Positions 45,035 to 53,211 of a DNA stretch of 64,000 nt are shown piece after piece. Source of the stretch: Paenibacillus alkalitolerans (GTDB lineage: Bacteria > Bacillota > Bacilli > Paenibacillales > YIM-B00363); the NCBI RefSeq assembly GCF_016482785.1, contig NZ_JAEMXM010000005.1, forward strand, positions 124,001 to 188,000. The letters run 5' to 3'. The notes under the pieces are model-generated. The model was not told the DNA's origin. It did no database searches and saw only the letters and a list, made by a program, of their open reading frames with translations. Made by a program: the position numbers and the translations under genes. Within the stretch, counting starts at the first letter, position 1. Each line of letters starts with the position of its first letter.

Positions 45035-46606
45035 ATGCGGGAAACCGAGTTATTAGAGGACACGATACTGGTTGAGAAGGCGAAGGCCGGCGATGATGAA
45101 GCGTTCAATGAACTCGTGCGCCGCCACCGCAGCAAAGCGTTCGGCGTTGCGAGAAGCTACGCCCGCGATCGGCACTTGGCCGAGGATATCGTACAAGATG
45201 CGTTGATGCGTGCATTTCTTCATGTAAGCAGCCTTGAGGATGCCGAACGGTTTGTGCCATGGCTGCAGCGGATCGTACGAAACCAAGCAAACACGATGCT
45301 GCGCCGGGGAGGCCCGTTCGGCAAAGAGCGTCCGTTGGCGGAGTATATCGACAATCCTGGAACGACGGGGAACGAACCGTTAGAGGAAATCATGCAACAG
45401 GAGTTGATCGCTTCGATCAGGCAAATGGCGGATGTTCTAAAGCCGCATGAACGCCGTATCTCGGAAGCGCACTTTTATCGTCAAATGTCCCCTTCGGAGA
45501 TCGCCGAGCTTCTTGGTATATCACCGGACCAAGTGTACAAGACGATCTCCCGCTCGCGGGCCAAGCTGAAGGATGCCCGATTCCGCATGCGCTTGCAAGA
45601 GTACATGCACGGCCGGAAAGAGGCGGGACAGCCGGAGAGCGTGCTGCTTTCGTTGGGCAATGAGAAAGAGCGCTGCTCCGGAAGTTCATTTGCTTTCAGC
45701 GTATTTCGGATTATGCGTCATTCATTCGGCATGGATGTATCGATACCGGAAGTAATGGGCTTGACCGGACAGGCGTTTCGGCTGAATGTGGAGGCAGGCC
45801 GAATCGATGCTTCAGGTCCTACGACATACTTTTGGGAGCCGGTGTTTGAAGCAGGGCTGCACAGCTTGGGTTTTGCAAGCAGTCATACGGGCGACGGAGG
45901 GCTGCCGCCATCGCCATACGCGCTATCCCTCGCACTCACGCATATTCAAAAATCGGCAGCATCGGGACGGCCGGTTATCGCATGGGATGTATTCGCGCCG
46001 GAGTTCGATTTGATTACCGGTTACGATGATAACGAGATGAATGTCATTGCGGACAACGGCAAGAAACGAAAGACAATCCCATACGAGCAATTGGGCCGCG
46101 GCGGATCGGGAGGTTTGTTCGTATGCTCGATTGACCGGGTGGAACCGGTGCCGTTTGAGGAAGCTTTGCGGCGAGCGTTAAGGCATATCCGCCATCATTC
46201 GCTTGGCGAGCTTGGTTTTATCGGATACACAAGCGGACTTGCCGCTTACCAAATGTGGATTCGGGCGTTCGATAACGGTGCGGTCGATGAATTGGGCAAT
46301 GCTTATACGGCGTCTGTGGCGGCCGATGCCCGAAAGCACGCCGTACAATTTCTGCAAATCGTTCAGCGGAAGCTCTCGGGTATGAACGCCCGGTTCGCGC
46401 GGCATGCGGAAGAATACTATCGGGATGCGGCGGACTTTTTGCGCAGGATATCAGAGCTCTTTCCGTTTCCGGGTGGCGGAGCCGCCCACGATCCGGTGCT
46501 TCGCAAACAGGCGGTTTGGCTGCTGAAAGAGGCATATGAAGCGGAAGCGAAAGGTTTGGATTGGCTTGAAAAGCTGTCGCAACAACTCGAAAATCAACGC
46601 GACTAG
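45035..46606 (+). CDS. ECF sigma factor fused to a C39/BtrH-like C-terminal domain
   Basis: A 523-residue protein. Residues about 10-80 are sigma region 2 (EAFNELVRRHRSKAFGVAR, DIVQDALMRAF) and about 125-185 are region 4 (PSEIAELLGISPDQVYKTISRSRAKL), the core of an ECF sigma factor, which normally ends near 190. Here about 330 further residues follow. Near 218-260 they read FRIMRHSFGMD then MGLTGQAFRLNV and SGPTTYFW, resembling the N-terminal domain of BtrH-like, C39-peptidase-fold proteins. FDLITGYDDN near 325 aligns with the strand that carries the catalytic His in C39 peptidases, but no His is present. Residues about 396-523 (GYTSGLAAYQMWIRAF...) match the C-terminus of the next gene's product. 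No anti-sigma gene is adjacent. The ribosome binding site is weak. I infer a ligand-sensing sigma factor. Confidence 0.85.
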   Translation: MRETELLEDTILVEKAKAGDDEAFNELVRRHRSKAFGVARSYARDRHLAEDIVQDALMRAFLHVSSLEDAERFVPWLQRIVRNQANTMLRRGGPFGKERPLAEYIDNPGTTGNEPLEEIMQQELIASIRQMADVLKPHERRISEAHFYRQMSPSEIAELLGISPDQVYKTISRSRAKLKDARFRMRLQEYMHGRKEAGQPESVLLSLGNEKERCSGSSFAFSVFRIMRHSFGMDVSIPEVMGLTGQAFRLNVEAGRIDASGPTTYFWEPVFEAGLHSLGFASSHTGDGGLPPSPYALSLALTHIQKSAASGRPVIAWDVFAPEFDLITGYDDNEMNVIADNGKKRKTIPYEQLGRGGSGGLFVCSIDRVEPVPFEEALRRALRHIRHHSLGELGFIGYTSGLAAYQMWIRAFDNGAVDELGNAYTASVAADARKHAVQFLQIVQRKLSGMNARFARHAEEYYRDAADFLRRISELFPFPGGGAAHDPVLRKQAVWLLKEAYEAEAKGLDWLEKLSQQLENQRD

Positions 46607-46621
46607 AAAGGCGGAATATCA

Positions 46622-49018
46622 ATGAATATGGCAAAAGGGCTCAGCGCGGAAGCTCAACAGCTGCATATGCCGATACAATGCGAAGGGAAAGCCGGATATT
46701 TGATTGCGGATGCCGCATGCAAGGCGCGGATGGAACCGGACGGAGGAATGTCCCTTACGAACGATGATGACCGATATTTCGCATGGTCGGACAGGGAATA
46801 CCGAACACCGTTATTAATCGAAGCAACGGTAAAAACGGATTCTACCAACATCCGGATGAAATATGGCGCGAAAGGGAACCTGATATTCAATTGGGAGGTT
46901 CAGCCGGATACATTAATTTTGTCCAACCCGGCGACCAATCAGGAAAATCGGGCAAAGCGCGCCGGAACCGTGCCTATCGATTCGTGGGTGCAAGTAAGAT
47001 GGTTGATAGACGAAGGACGGATGTCTGTAGTGGTGGATCATGTGGAACGTTTTGCGATGAAGGGTAATTTTGCGGGTATGAGTGAAAAGGTGGCGATCGG
47101 CGCGGCTTGGGGGTCAAGGGTAACAGTCAAGAGCGTTCGTGTCGTTGAACTGCCAGGCGGAAAAGCAGCGCCCGAAGGCGTACGCATGCTGCACGGGTTA
47201 GTGCCGGACGGACAAGCGCCGGGTGTACTCGGTTGCCTCAGAGGAGTGCTGCATTATTGGAACCGTTACATTCCCGATCCGCGCTTTTTCGCGCTTGCAG
47301 GGGGTGCCGGCGCACTCATGATCGGAGGGGAGCGGATTTGGGGGGAGCAACTGCTTGAGGAACATGCTTCAACGATCGGAATCGTTCCGGAACGGCTGGG
47401 AGCGGTCGGCAGCCTGACAGCCGAGATCCGAAAATCGATCGATGACGGATGCCCCTGTCTTATGTTTGATGCGGAGGTTGCGGATTTCGTACTCATTGCA
47501 GGCTATAACGAAACGGGATGTATCGTTCGCTCCGCCGATCTCGAAGCTGTGCGCCATTGGGACGGTTTCAGGAACCGCGATCAGACGGCCGTTTACCGGT
47601 TAACGCCGGGGGTGGAAAGGGATGCGTTCCGTTCGCTGGTTGATATGATGGTTCGTCCGTTGCCGCCGGATCCGGGAGTTGCCGCGCTTGATGCGTGCAT
47701 ACATAATGTGGAAACCGGCAATTACGAAGTCGGCGCTCTTGCGTATTTGGCCGCATTTTGGTCAAAGTGCCGTTTGCATTCATCCGAGTTTCTTTATGAG
47801 ACGAGCGGAATGTCGGGAAGCGCCGCTTCTTTACTGCTTGAGGCGGCAGAGTGCATGCGATCGTCGGGCAATGCGTTGGAACGGTTGCATCAGGCGGTTG
47901 GGGAGAAAGATGCGGCTGCAGCTTTATTAAAAGAAATACGTCAGGCAGAGCAGCAAAAGGAAACACTGCTATGCAAGGCGGTTGATCTATTGAAACAGAG
48001 AAAGGAGCTTCTTTCTTATCGGTTCACAGGTCTTCATATGTCTCATGCCGGGGCTTTAAGAGCGTGCTTGGATGTTCTTCCGGCCGAACCGGTCACCAAT
48101 GCATGGCTTTATGGCGCGACCGGATATGCATTTGTCATGGCTCTGGATGAACATATAACGAACCGGGGGCCGACTTTCGGATTGCCGTACGGGCATCTTC
48201 ACCGGCTCGCCGCGAATATCGGGCTTAAAATCAACGGCATTCGCGTGTATACGGATTCACACGATCATCATCAATGGCGGTCAAGAGCAATACAAGGTAT
48301 CCGCCAGGCGATCGATGCCGGATTGCCTTGCTTCGGACAAGGGCTGGCCGAAACGAGCGAAACGGAAGTGCTTCACGGTTATGAACCGCAAGGATATCTT
48401 ACACACGGGTGGCACCAACGGGGATTGCCGATTCCGTGGGAAGCTTTGGGTATGGCTTATTGTCCGTGCGTTCCATGCTCCGGCAGAAGAAAAGAACAAT
48501 TCGGCGAAAATGTCGACGTGCAATCAGGCTTTATTAGCGTTCATTGGGCTGAGGCGGTGCAAGCATCGGATGCGGAATCTACGGTGAGGCAGGCATTTTC
48601 GTATATATTAGAACAAAACTCCGGGAGCCCGGGGACATCCCTGCCCGGTTACTTGTATGGCACGGACGCTTACGAGCATTGGATCCGTGTCGTTAAGGAA
48701 GGCAATGCGGTCGGTTTCTATGTCGGTTATTTATGCGATACGTGGCGGGAGTGCAGGTCTTATGCGGCTCCGTTTTTGCGGGAGGCCGCGTCGAAGCTGG
48801 ACCCCGATTGGACGGAAGCGTTGGAGGAAGCTGCCCGTTATTACGACGCATCGGCAAGCAAATGGAAACGGCTCAACGAATTGTACCCGTGGATGCAGCC
48901 GCGCAGCAAGGTCGTTGACGTGGATAAGAGGATGCAAACCGTAGAGTTGTTGGAAGGAATTATGGCGTCGGAACAAGCCGGTATGCGAATCATAGAGGAG
49001 ATTTATCGCAAAATATAA
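46622..49018 (+). CDS. Protein with N-terminal lectin-like sandwich and two C39/BtrH-like domains
   Basis: A 798-residue soluble protein with no signal peptide, 15 bp after the sigma-factor gene (AAAGGCGGA before ATG 46622). Residues about 20-175 look like a concanavalin/LamG-type sandwich. A first C39-like domain (about 190-360: VLGCLRGVLHYW, FVLIAGYNET), a helical linker, and a second (about 465-640: GALRACLDVL, GATGYAFVMALDE, RGPTFGLPYG, EVLHGYEPQ) follow. The last 120 residues (GYLYGTDAYEHWIRVV, YYDASASKWKRLNELYPW) match the end of the sigma-factor protein (GYTSGLAAYQMWIRAF, YYRDAADFLRRISELFPF). A Cys sits where C39 peptidases have theirs in both domains, but the usual His before the GY motif is absent. 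Function unknown; partnership with the sigma factor is inferred. Confidence 0.75.
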   Translation: MNMAKGLSAEAQQLHMPIQCEGKAGYLIADAACKARMEPDGGMSLTNDDDRYFAWSDREYRTPLLIEATVKTDSTNIRMKYGAKGNLIFNWEVQPDTLILSNPATNQENRAKRAGTVPIDSWVQVRWLIDEGRMSVVVDHVERFAMKGNFAGMSEKVAIGAAWGSRVTVKSVRVVELPGGKAAPEGVRMLHGLVPDGQAPGVLGCLRGVLHYWNRYIPDPRFFALAGGAGALMIGGERIWGEQLLEEHASTIGIVPERLGAVGSLTAEIRKSIDDGCPCLMFDAEVADFVLIAGYNETGCIVRSADLEAVRHWDGFRNRDQTAVYRLTPGVERDAFRSLVDMMVRPLPPDPGVAALDACIHNVETGNYEVGALAYLAAFWSKCRLHSSEFLYETSGMSGSAASLLLEAAECMRSSGNALERLHQAVGEKDAAAALLKEIRQAEQQKETLLCKAVDLLKQRKELLSYRFTGLHMSHAGALRACLDVLPAEPVTNAWLYGATGYAFVMALDEHITNRGPTFGLPYGHLHRLAANIGLKINGIRVYTDSHDHHQWRSRAIQGIRQAIDAGLPCFGQGLAETSETEVLHGYEPQGYLTHGWHQRGLPIPWEALGMAYCPCVPCSGRRKEQFGENVDVQSGFISVHWAEAVQASDAESTVRQAFSYILEQNSGSPGTSLPGYLYGTDAYEHWIRVVKEGNAVGFYVGYLCDTWRECRSYAAPFLREAASKLDPDWTEALEEAARYYDASASKWKRLNELYPWMQPRSKVVDVDKRMQTVELLEGIMASEQAGMRIIEEIYRKI

Positions 49019-49163
49019 GGTCGGCGGTCGCCGTCGTCCGAATTAAATTCTTGTAATCCAAGATGATTTTACTATAAAAATATCCAACTTCATTTGGTGT
49101 CACCTCGCATATGTGTCATTGTACCCCCTTTTTTTTTGGATATGGCGAACTATTTAAACGAAC

Positions 49164-49203
49164 GAACCTCCAAAACCCACTGATATGGTGGGAATGGAGG
49201 TTC
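49164..49203. terminator. Hairpin after the sigma/C39-like operon
   Basis: GAACCTCC (49164-49171) pairs with GGAGGTTC (49196-49203), and an inner CCCAC/GTGGG stem extends it. It lies about 150 bp after the last gene, with a weak T-containing tail (TCTTTA), so it is a plausible but not textbook terminator. Confidence 0.6.
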
Positions 49204-49226
49204 TCTTTACTCCAAACGCAGATTGG

Positions 49227-49424
49227 AAGGGTCAAAAAGTGACCTTATCGCAGCACTTAGGATCACTTTTTGACCTTATCAGATCCTGAAAAACAGGAAT
49301 AAGGGTGATGAAGCGGTTATAAGGTCAATTTTTGACCCTATCCGGCCGGTGACCCATGCGTCGAATGCTTATAGGCTCAAAAAGTGACCTTATGAAAGCA
49401 CATAGGGTCATTTTTTGAACCTAT
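49227..49424 (+). repeat. Cluster of five GGTCA-(A/T)5-TGACC palindromic repeats
   Basis: Five imperfect palindromes of 22-23 bp lie at 49227-49248, 49257-49279, 49319-49341, 49371-49393 and 49402-49424. The consensus is ATAGGGTCAAAAAGTGACCTTAT or its complement. Copies 1/2 and 4/5 are close inverted pairs (8 bp apart) that could fold into long hairpins; copy 3 stands alone, with a small TCCTG/CAGGA hairpin before it. Spacing is irregular (8, 39, 29 and 8 bp), so this is not a CRISPR array. It resembles REP/BIME-like intergenic repeats. No gene lies inside. Confidence 0.85.
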
Positions 49425-49439
49425 CGTAGTCGCAGATGA

Positions 49440-49545
49440 TCAAAGCTGCCGCAGCGCCAACAACTCCCAAGGTTGCATCTCGATTCGAACTTGTTGGAGA
49501 TCATGAAGAAACGCATACGAGGCTTCGAAATAAGATACAAATCGG
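49440..49545 (-). pseudogene. Possible C-terminal remnant of a glycoside hydrolase
   Basis: The minus strand reads ASYAFLHDLQQVRIEM then QPWELLALRQL and TGA (49440-49442). The ...PWE-LL-L... ending resembles the last strand of the C-terminal beta-sandwich of many glycoside hydrolases. No larger gene continues upstream; a terminator-like hairpin begins within 10 bp. Low certainty. Confidence 0.4.
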
Positions 49546-49590
49546 AACGCCGCCGCTCCGCACGTAAAATGCGAAGGACGGCGTTTCTTT
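49546..49590. terminator. Hairpin in the gap before the xylosidase gene
   Basis: AACGCCG (49546-49552) pairs with CGGCGTT (49579-49585), with an inner TCCGCA/TGCGAAGGA partial stem and a short T-containing tail. It could terminate transcription in either direction. Confidence 0.55.
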
Positions 49591-49765
49591 GCGGTGAAAA
49601 TTGCGTTCTAAATCCTCTTCATTGCGACAAGATATCAACATTTTTACTCAACCTTTTGCCACTTTCATTCGCCGTTTCTGTGTACAATGATCGCATGATT
49701 CGTGGAATATCGGAAAATCCGGAGTGTAGCGGCCGTTATAGAATCTTATTTGAAGGAGAAAAACT

Positions 49766-51349
49766 ATGAAAATCAACAACCCGGTTTTAAAAGGTTTCAA
49801 TCCCGACGCATCGATGATCCGGGTGGGGGATGATTACTACATTGCGACTTCCACGTTCGAGTGGTTCCCCGGAGTGCGTATTCATCATTCCCGGGATTTA
49901 GTCCATTGGCGGCTGCTGACGTACCCGCTCGACCGTGTTTCCCAACTGGATCTTCGGGGAATTCAAAGCTCGGGCGGCATATGGGCGCCGGCTTTGTCGT
50001 ACGACAACGGCACGTTTTATTTGATGATTACGATTGTGACCAACCGTAAAGGCGTCTACAAAGATTTGCACAACTATCTGCTCACCGCTTCGGATATATG
50101 CGGTCCATGGTCCGAACCGGTATACTTGAACAGCAGCGGCTTCGATCCGTTCCTGTTTCACGATGACGACGGGCGGAAATGGCTGCTTAACATGCGGTGG
50201 GATTTCCGGAAAGGCCGCAACCGGTTTTCCGGCATCGTCATGCAGGAATATTGTCCCGAGTTAAGAAAGCTTATCGGCCCGGTCAAAGATATTTGCAAAG
50301 GGACGGACATCGGCGTCACCGAAGGACCGAACATGTTCAAGAGGAACGGCTATTACTATTTGCTGCTGGCTGAAGGAGGCACCGGTTTCAACCATGCCGC
50401 TACGCTCGCGCGTTCCCGCAGCCTGGAAGGGCCGTACGAGTTCGATCCGGAATATCCGTTGATCACAACCGTCGATCATCCGGAGCATCCGCTGCAGAAA
50501 GCGGGCCACGGCGCGCTCGTCGAGACGCAAAACGGCGAATGGTACATGTCTTACATATGCGCCCGGCCGCTTCCCGAACGACGGTTATGTCCGCTTGGAA
50601 GGGAGACGTCTCTCATTAAGGTGGAGTGGACGGAGGACGGCTGGCTGCGTATTGCCGGAGGCGGCAGGCTTCCGCACCTGACCGTGCTTGCTCCAGATTT
50701 GCCGCCGCATCCGTTCGAAGAGCTCCCGGAAAGGGAAGACTTCGACGGAAGCGGAAGCTCGCTCGGCATACAGTTCCAGACGCTGCGGATTCCAGCCGAC
50801 GACAGCTGGCTAAGTCTGGAGGAACGGCCGGGTTATTTGAGGCTGTACGGCCAAGAATCACTGTGCTCTTGGCATAGGCAAAGCATGGTGGCTCGCAGCC
50901 TTCAGCATTACCGGTGCGAAGTTGAAACGTGCGTGGAATTCGAGCCGGACAATTATATGCAGATGGCAGGGCTTGTTTGTTACTACGACGAATCGGATCA
51001 TTTCTATTTGCGGATCAGCCATGACGAACAACACGGCAAACACATAGCGATTATTGTTACCGATCAAGGCCGTTATGACGAACAGGAAGGAGCGTTAATC
51101 GATATAAACGGCTGGGACCGCAGTTATTTGAAAGTGGCAATCGACTTCGATCTGGTGCAATTCTACTGTTCGAAAGACGGGGAAGAATGGACCGCGGTCG
51201 GGTCGCCGCTGGATTTGGGGCAATTGTCGGATGAATACGAGGGCAAGCTCGGGTTTACCGGCACGTTCGTCGGCATGTGCGTTCAGGATTTATCAGGCAC
51301 GCGCAAGCATGCGGATTTTGATTATTTCCAATATCGGGCAATCGAGTAG
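49766..51349 (+). CDS. xynB: GH43 beta-xylosidase (alpha-arabinofuranosidase-like), intracellular
   Basis: A 527-residue enzyme without a signal peptide. The five-bladed propeller (about 1-320) has the GH43 triad Asp14 (FNPDAS), Asp127 (GFDPFLF) and Glu186 (TEGPNMF). The C-terminal beta-sandwich (about 325-525, with QMAGLVCYYDESDHFYLRI) is the GH43_C2 module typical of XynB-type beta-xylosidases. It removes xylose, or sometimes arabinose, from the ends of imported oligomers in the cytoplasm. GAAGGAG precedes ATG 49766. It stands alone, with no importer next to it, so it may serve several systems. The gene symbol reflects family resemblance only. Confidence 0.93.
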   Translation: MKINNPVLKGFNPDASMIRVGDDYYIATSTFEWFPGVRIHHSRDLVHWRLLTYPLDRVSQLDLRGIQSSGGIWAPALSYDNGTFYLMITIVTNRKGVYKDLHNYLLTASDICGPWSEPVYLNSSGFDPFLFHDDDGRKWLLNMRWDFRKGRNRFSGIVMQEYCPELRKLIGPVKDICKGTDIGVTEGPNMFKRNGYYYLLLAEGGTGFNHAATLARSRSLEGPYEFDPEYPLITTVDHPEHPLQKAGHGALVETQNGEWYMSYICARPLPERRLCPLGRETSLIKVEWTEDGWLRIAGGGRLPHLTVLAPDLPPHPFEELPEREDFDGSGSSLGIQFQTLRIPADDSWLSLEERPGYLRLYGQESLCSWHRQSMVARSLQHYRCEVETCVEFEPDNYMQMAGLVCYYDESDHFYLRISHDEQHGKHIAIIVTDQGRYDEQEGALIDINGWDRSYLKVAIDFDLVQFYCSKDGEEWTAVGSPLDLGQLSDEYEGKLGFTGTFVGMCVQDLSGTRKHADFDYFQYRAIE

Positions 51350-51377
51350 CCGGCTGCGCTTTGCAACCGGCTTTTCT
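51348..51377. terminator. Terminator between xylosidase and ndh
   Basis: AGCCGG (51348-51353) pairs with CCGGCT (51367-51372) and ends in TTTTCTTTTT. It overlaps the xylosidase stop codon and lies just before the convergent ndh stop. Confidence 0.82.
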
Positions 51378-51380
51378 TTT

Positions 51381-52577
51381 TCATCTAATTGAAGTTTTTC
51401 TAATCACAAGCGGCAATCCGCCGATGACGAATAAATATCTTGCATCGATCACTTTTTTCATCAACGCTGCGATTCTTCCTTTGATCTTGATTGTTTTCAA
51501 TAGACCCACCGCTTCGCCTTTACCTAAAGAAGCTACCGTTCCTTTGTAGTCATACACGAATGGTTCAAGAGGTTCGTTGCGAGTTATATAAACCAAGTTG
51601 CGTGCCACATTACAAGCTTGCTGTACCGCAATTTGCGCATTCGCGGGGAAAGGCCTCCCGTCCGGGTCAAAAACGACAGCACAGTCTCCGGTTACAAACA
51701 CATTACGATATTGCAGGGAACGGAGATACGGATCCACCTTTACGCGGCCTCGAATCGTTTCAAATCCGGACTGCTCAAGAAGCCGGTTGCCGCGGATGCC
51801 GCCCGACCAAATGACCGTTCCTGCTTTGATGAATTCGCCGTCCGCCAACATAACTCCTTCGTCCGTACACTGTTTGATCGGGGAAGACAGCTTATAAATA
51901 ACACCTTTGCGGCGAAGCACATCCATACCGTATTCAACCAGATCGCCAGGCAGTCCCGGAGGCAAAGCGTGAGGGGCGGCTTCCACATTATATATTTTCA
52001 CGATCGAAGGATCGACGCCAAAATCCTCGCACAGAACAGGGATGCGGTCGGCCAGCTCTCCGACAAACTCGGTGCCTGTAAAACCCGCCCCTCCGACAAC
52101 GAAAGTCAAATAATCGGTACGGCTTGGGTTAACCTTGTATTTTGCAAACATGTATTTGATATGCTGATGAATCAAGCGGACGCTGTTGATGCTCCTGATC
52201 GTCATCGCATGCTCTTCCAACCCGGGAATGCCGAACGTTTCCGTCTCGCTGCCTAATCCGGCAACCAGATAATCATACGACAGCACTCTGTCCTCCAAAA
52301 CTACTTCCTTCTGTTCGGGTTTGATTTGCACAACGGTTGATTTAATGAAATTTATTTTTTCTTCATTGATCAGTTCCGAGATTTTCACGCGGGCATTTTC
52401 GTGATGATCCGTACCTGCGGCCGGCATATGCAAATGAGTGGTGATGTAATGGTAATCGTGTTTATTGACCAAAGTCACCTCCGCTTCGTTGTTTTTAAGA
52501 TGCCGCTGAAGCTTGATCGCGGTAACGAGACCTCCGTAACCGGCTCCAATAATGACAATCTTCAGTGCTGTAGTCAT
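51381..52577 (-). CDS. ndh: NADH dehydrogenase, type II
   Basis: A 398-residue membrane-associated flavoprotein that passes electrons from NADH to menaquinone without pumping protons. GAGYGGL near residues 10-16 binds FAD, and VVGGAGFTGTEFVGELAD near 160-177 is the NADH-binding Rossmann site. GDCAV (near 310) and AQIAVQQ are the family's late FAD/quinone motifs. ATG 52577 follows AAGGGGATGA; an extra in-frame TTG codon upstream is not needed. A Rex-type operator lies in its promoter region, so expression should follow the NADH/NAD+ ratio. Confidence 0.93.
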   Translation of the reverse strand: MTTALKIVIIGAGYGGLVTAIKLQRHLKNNEAEVTLVNKHDYHYITTHLHMPAAGTDHHENARVKISELINEEKINFIKSTVVQIKPEQKEVVLEDRVLSYDYLVAGLGSETETFGIPGLEEHAMTIRSINSVRLIHQHIKYMFAKYKVNPSRTDYLTFVVGGAGFTGTEFVGELADRIPVLCEDFGVDPSIVKIYNVEAAPHALPPGLPGDLVEYGMDVLRRKGVIYKLSSPIKQCTDEGVMLADGEFIKAGTVIWSGGIRGNRLLEQSGFETIRGRVKVDPYLRSLQYRNVFVTGDCAVVFDPDGRPFPANAQIAVQQACNVARNLVYITRNEPLEPFVYDYKGTVASLGKGEAVGLLKTIKIKGRIAALMKKVIDARYLFVIGGLPLVIRKTSIR

Positions 52578-52653
52578 CAAATCATCCCCTTAAGATTGTT
52601 TGTGAAAAAATGCACATGAAACATCAAAAAAATAAAGTCGGTTCCACTTTCAG

Positions 52654-52671
52654 CTGTGAAATAAATCACAA
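52654..52671 (-). promoter_or_regulatory. Rex operator upstream of ndh
   Basis: On the ndh strand the sequence TTGTGATTTATTTCACAG fits the Rex (redox repressor) consensus TTGTGA-N6-TCACAA at 11 of 12 defined positions. It begins about 9 bp after the predicted transcription start, where binding would block elongation. Rex control of ndh is established in Bacillus subtilis; here it is inferred from the site. Confidence 0.82.
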
Positions 52672-52686
52672 CCAACTCTTGTTTCC

Positions 52687-52715
52687 AGTATATTGCAAAG
52701 TTCTCGCATTGTAAA
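52687..52715 (-). promoter_or_regulatory. Promoter of ndh
   Basis: On the minus strand, TTTACA (52715-52710), a 17-bp spacer and TATACT (52692-52687) form a good SigA-type promoter, placing the transcription start near 52680, just before the Rex site. Confidence 0.72.
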
Positions 52716-52858
52716 TGTAAAATGCCTAGAAAGATTTAAAAAGTAATCTGATGGACCACGATTAGTACCAAAGGGCCTATTCTAATGCGCCGGGACTAGT
52801 AAATATTACTTTAGAAAGCAGCTAACAAGAATCGTCCTTTTGCAGGATATTACCACAA

Positions 52859-52887
52859 TTGTAAATTGCCGATGATAAAAGTATAAC
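52859..52887 (+). promoter_or_regulatory. Promoter of the riboswitch transcript
   Basis: TTGTAA (52859-52864), a 17-bp spacer and TATAAC (52882-52887) form a SigA-type promoter about 30 bp before the riboswitch aptamer begins. Confidence 0.7.
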
Positions 52888-52917
52888 GCTGTAACGAGTT
52901 GAATGAATCTCTCGATA

Positions 52918-53010
52918 GTTGTAAAAGGCAAAACCGGTGAAAGCCGGTGACGCAAAGCTACAGGGGCTAAAGTGCACAATAGTCACTATGCCAGCCAGCT
53001 GCCAAAGCTG
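52918..53010 (+). ncRNA. Cyclic-di-GMP-I (GEMM-I) riboswitch
   Basis: The strand reads GGCAAAACCGG-TGAAAG-CCGGTGACGCAAAGC then ACAGGGGCTAAAG and, after a variable arm, ATGCCAGCCAGCTGCC. The GAAA tetraloop hairpin, the conserved GACGCAAAGC and the closing GCC-GC-TGCC match the GEMM-I aptamer that binds cyclic-di-GMP. It is followed by a CCCCTTTT/AAAAGGGG hairpin (53023-53043) and an intrinsic terminator, the usual expression platform. The next genes are a sugar importer operon, 136 bp past the terminator. Confidence 0.88.
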
Positions 53011-53045
53011 CGGGATTTTATGCCCCTTTTTTGGTAAAAGGGGTA

Positions 53046-53076
53046 AACCGATCCTAAATTAGGGTCGGTTGTTTTT
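53046..53076 (+). terminator. Riboswitch expression-platform terminator
   Basis: AACCGATCCT (53046-53055) pairs with AGGGTCGGTT (53061-53070, one G-U) and runs into GTTTTT. It lies 36 bases after the aptamer. The CCCCTTTT/AAAAGGGG hairpin just upstream may be part of the switching structure. Confidence 0.85.
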
Positions 53077-53211
53077 ATTGGTCGAAAATACCAAGTTCCC
53101 TCTCTTACCAATCGTTGAAATAGTATATGTTTTTGTTGTCAAAGGAAATAGTTTCATGGGTGCTTGCCCTTTATAGTATTAAGTAAGACAGACGAAAGGG
53201 GAGAAGCATCC

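Noticed and set aside
45035-49018. Aminoglycoside (butirosin-like) biosynthesis cluster, prompted by BtrH-like domains and the nearby APH-fold kinase
   Set aside because: No 2-deoxy-scyllo-inosose synthase, acyl carrier protein or aminotransferase genes are present, and the domains appear to lack the catalytic His.
49227-49424. CRISPR array
   Set aside because: The units are palindromic, occur on both strands with irregular 8-39 bp spacing, and no cas genes are present.
49473-49769. 98-codon plus-strand frame leading into the xylosidase
   Set aside because: It spans a hairpin and the promoter region and has no family-like sequence.
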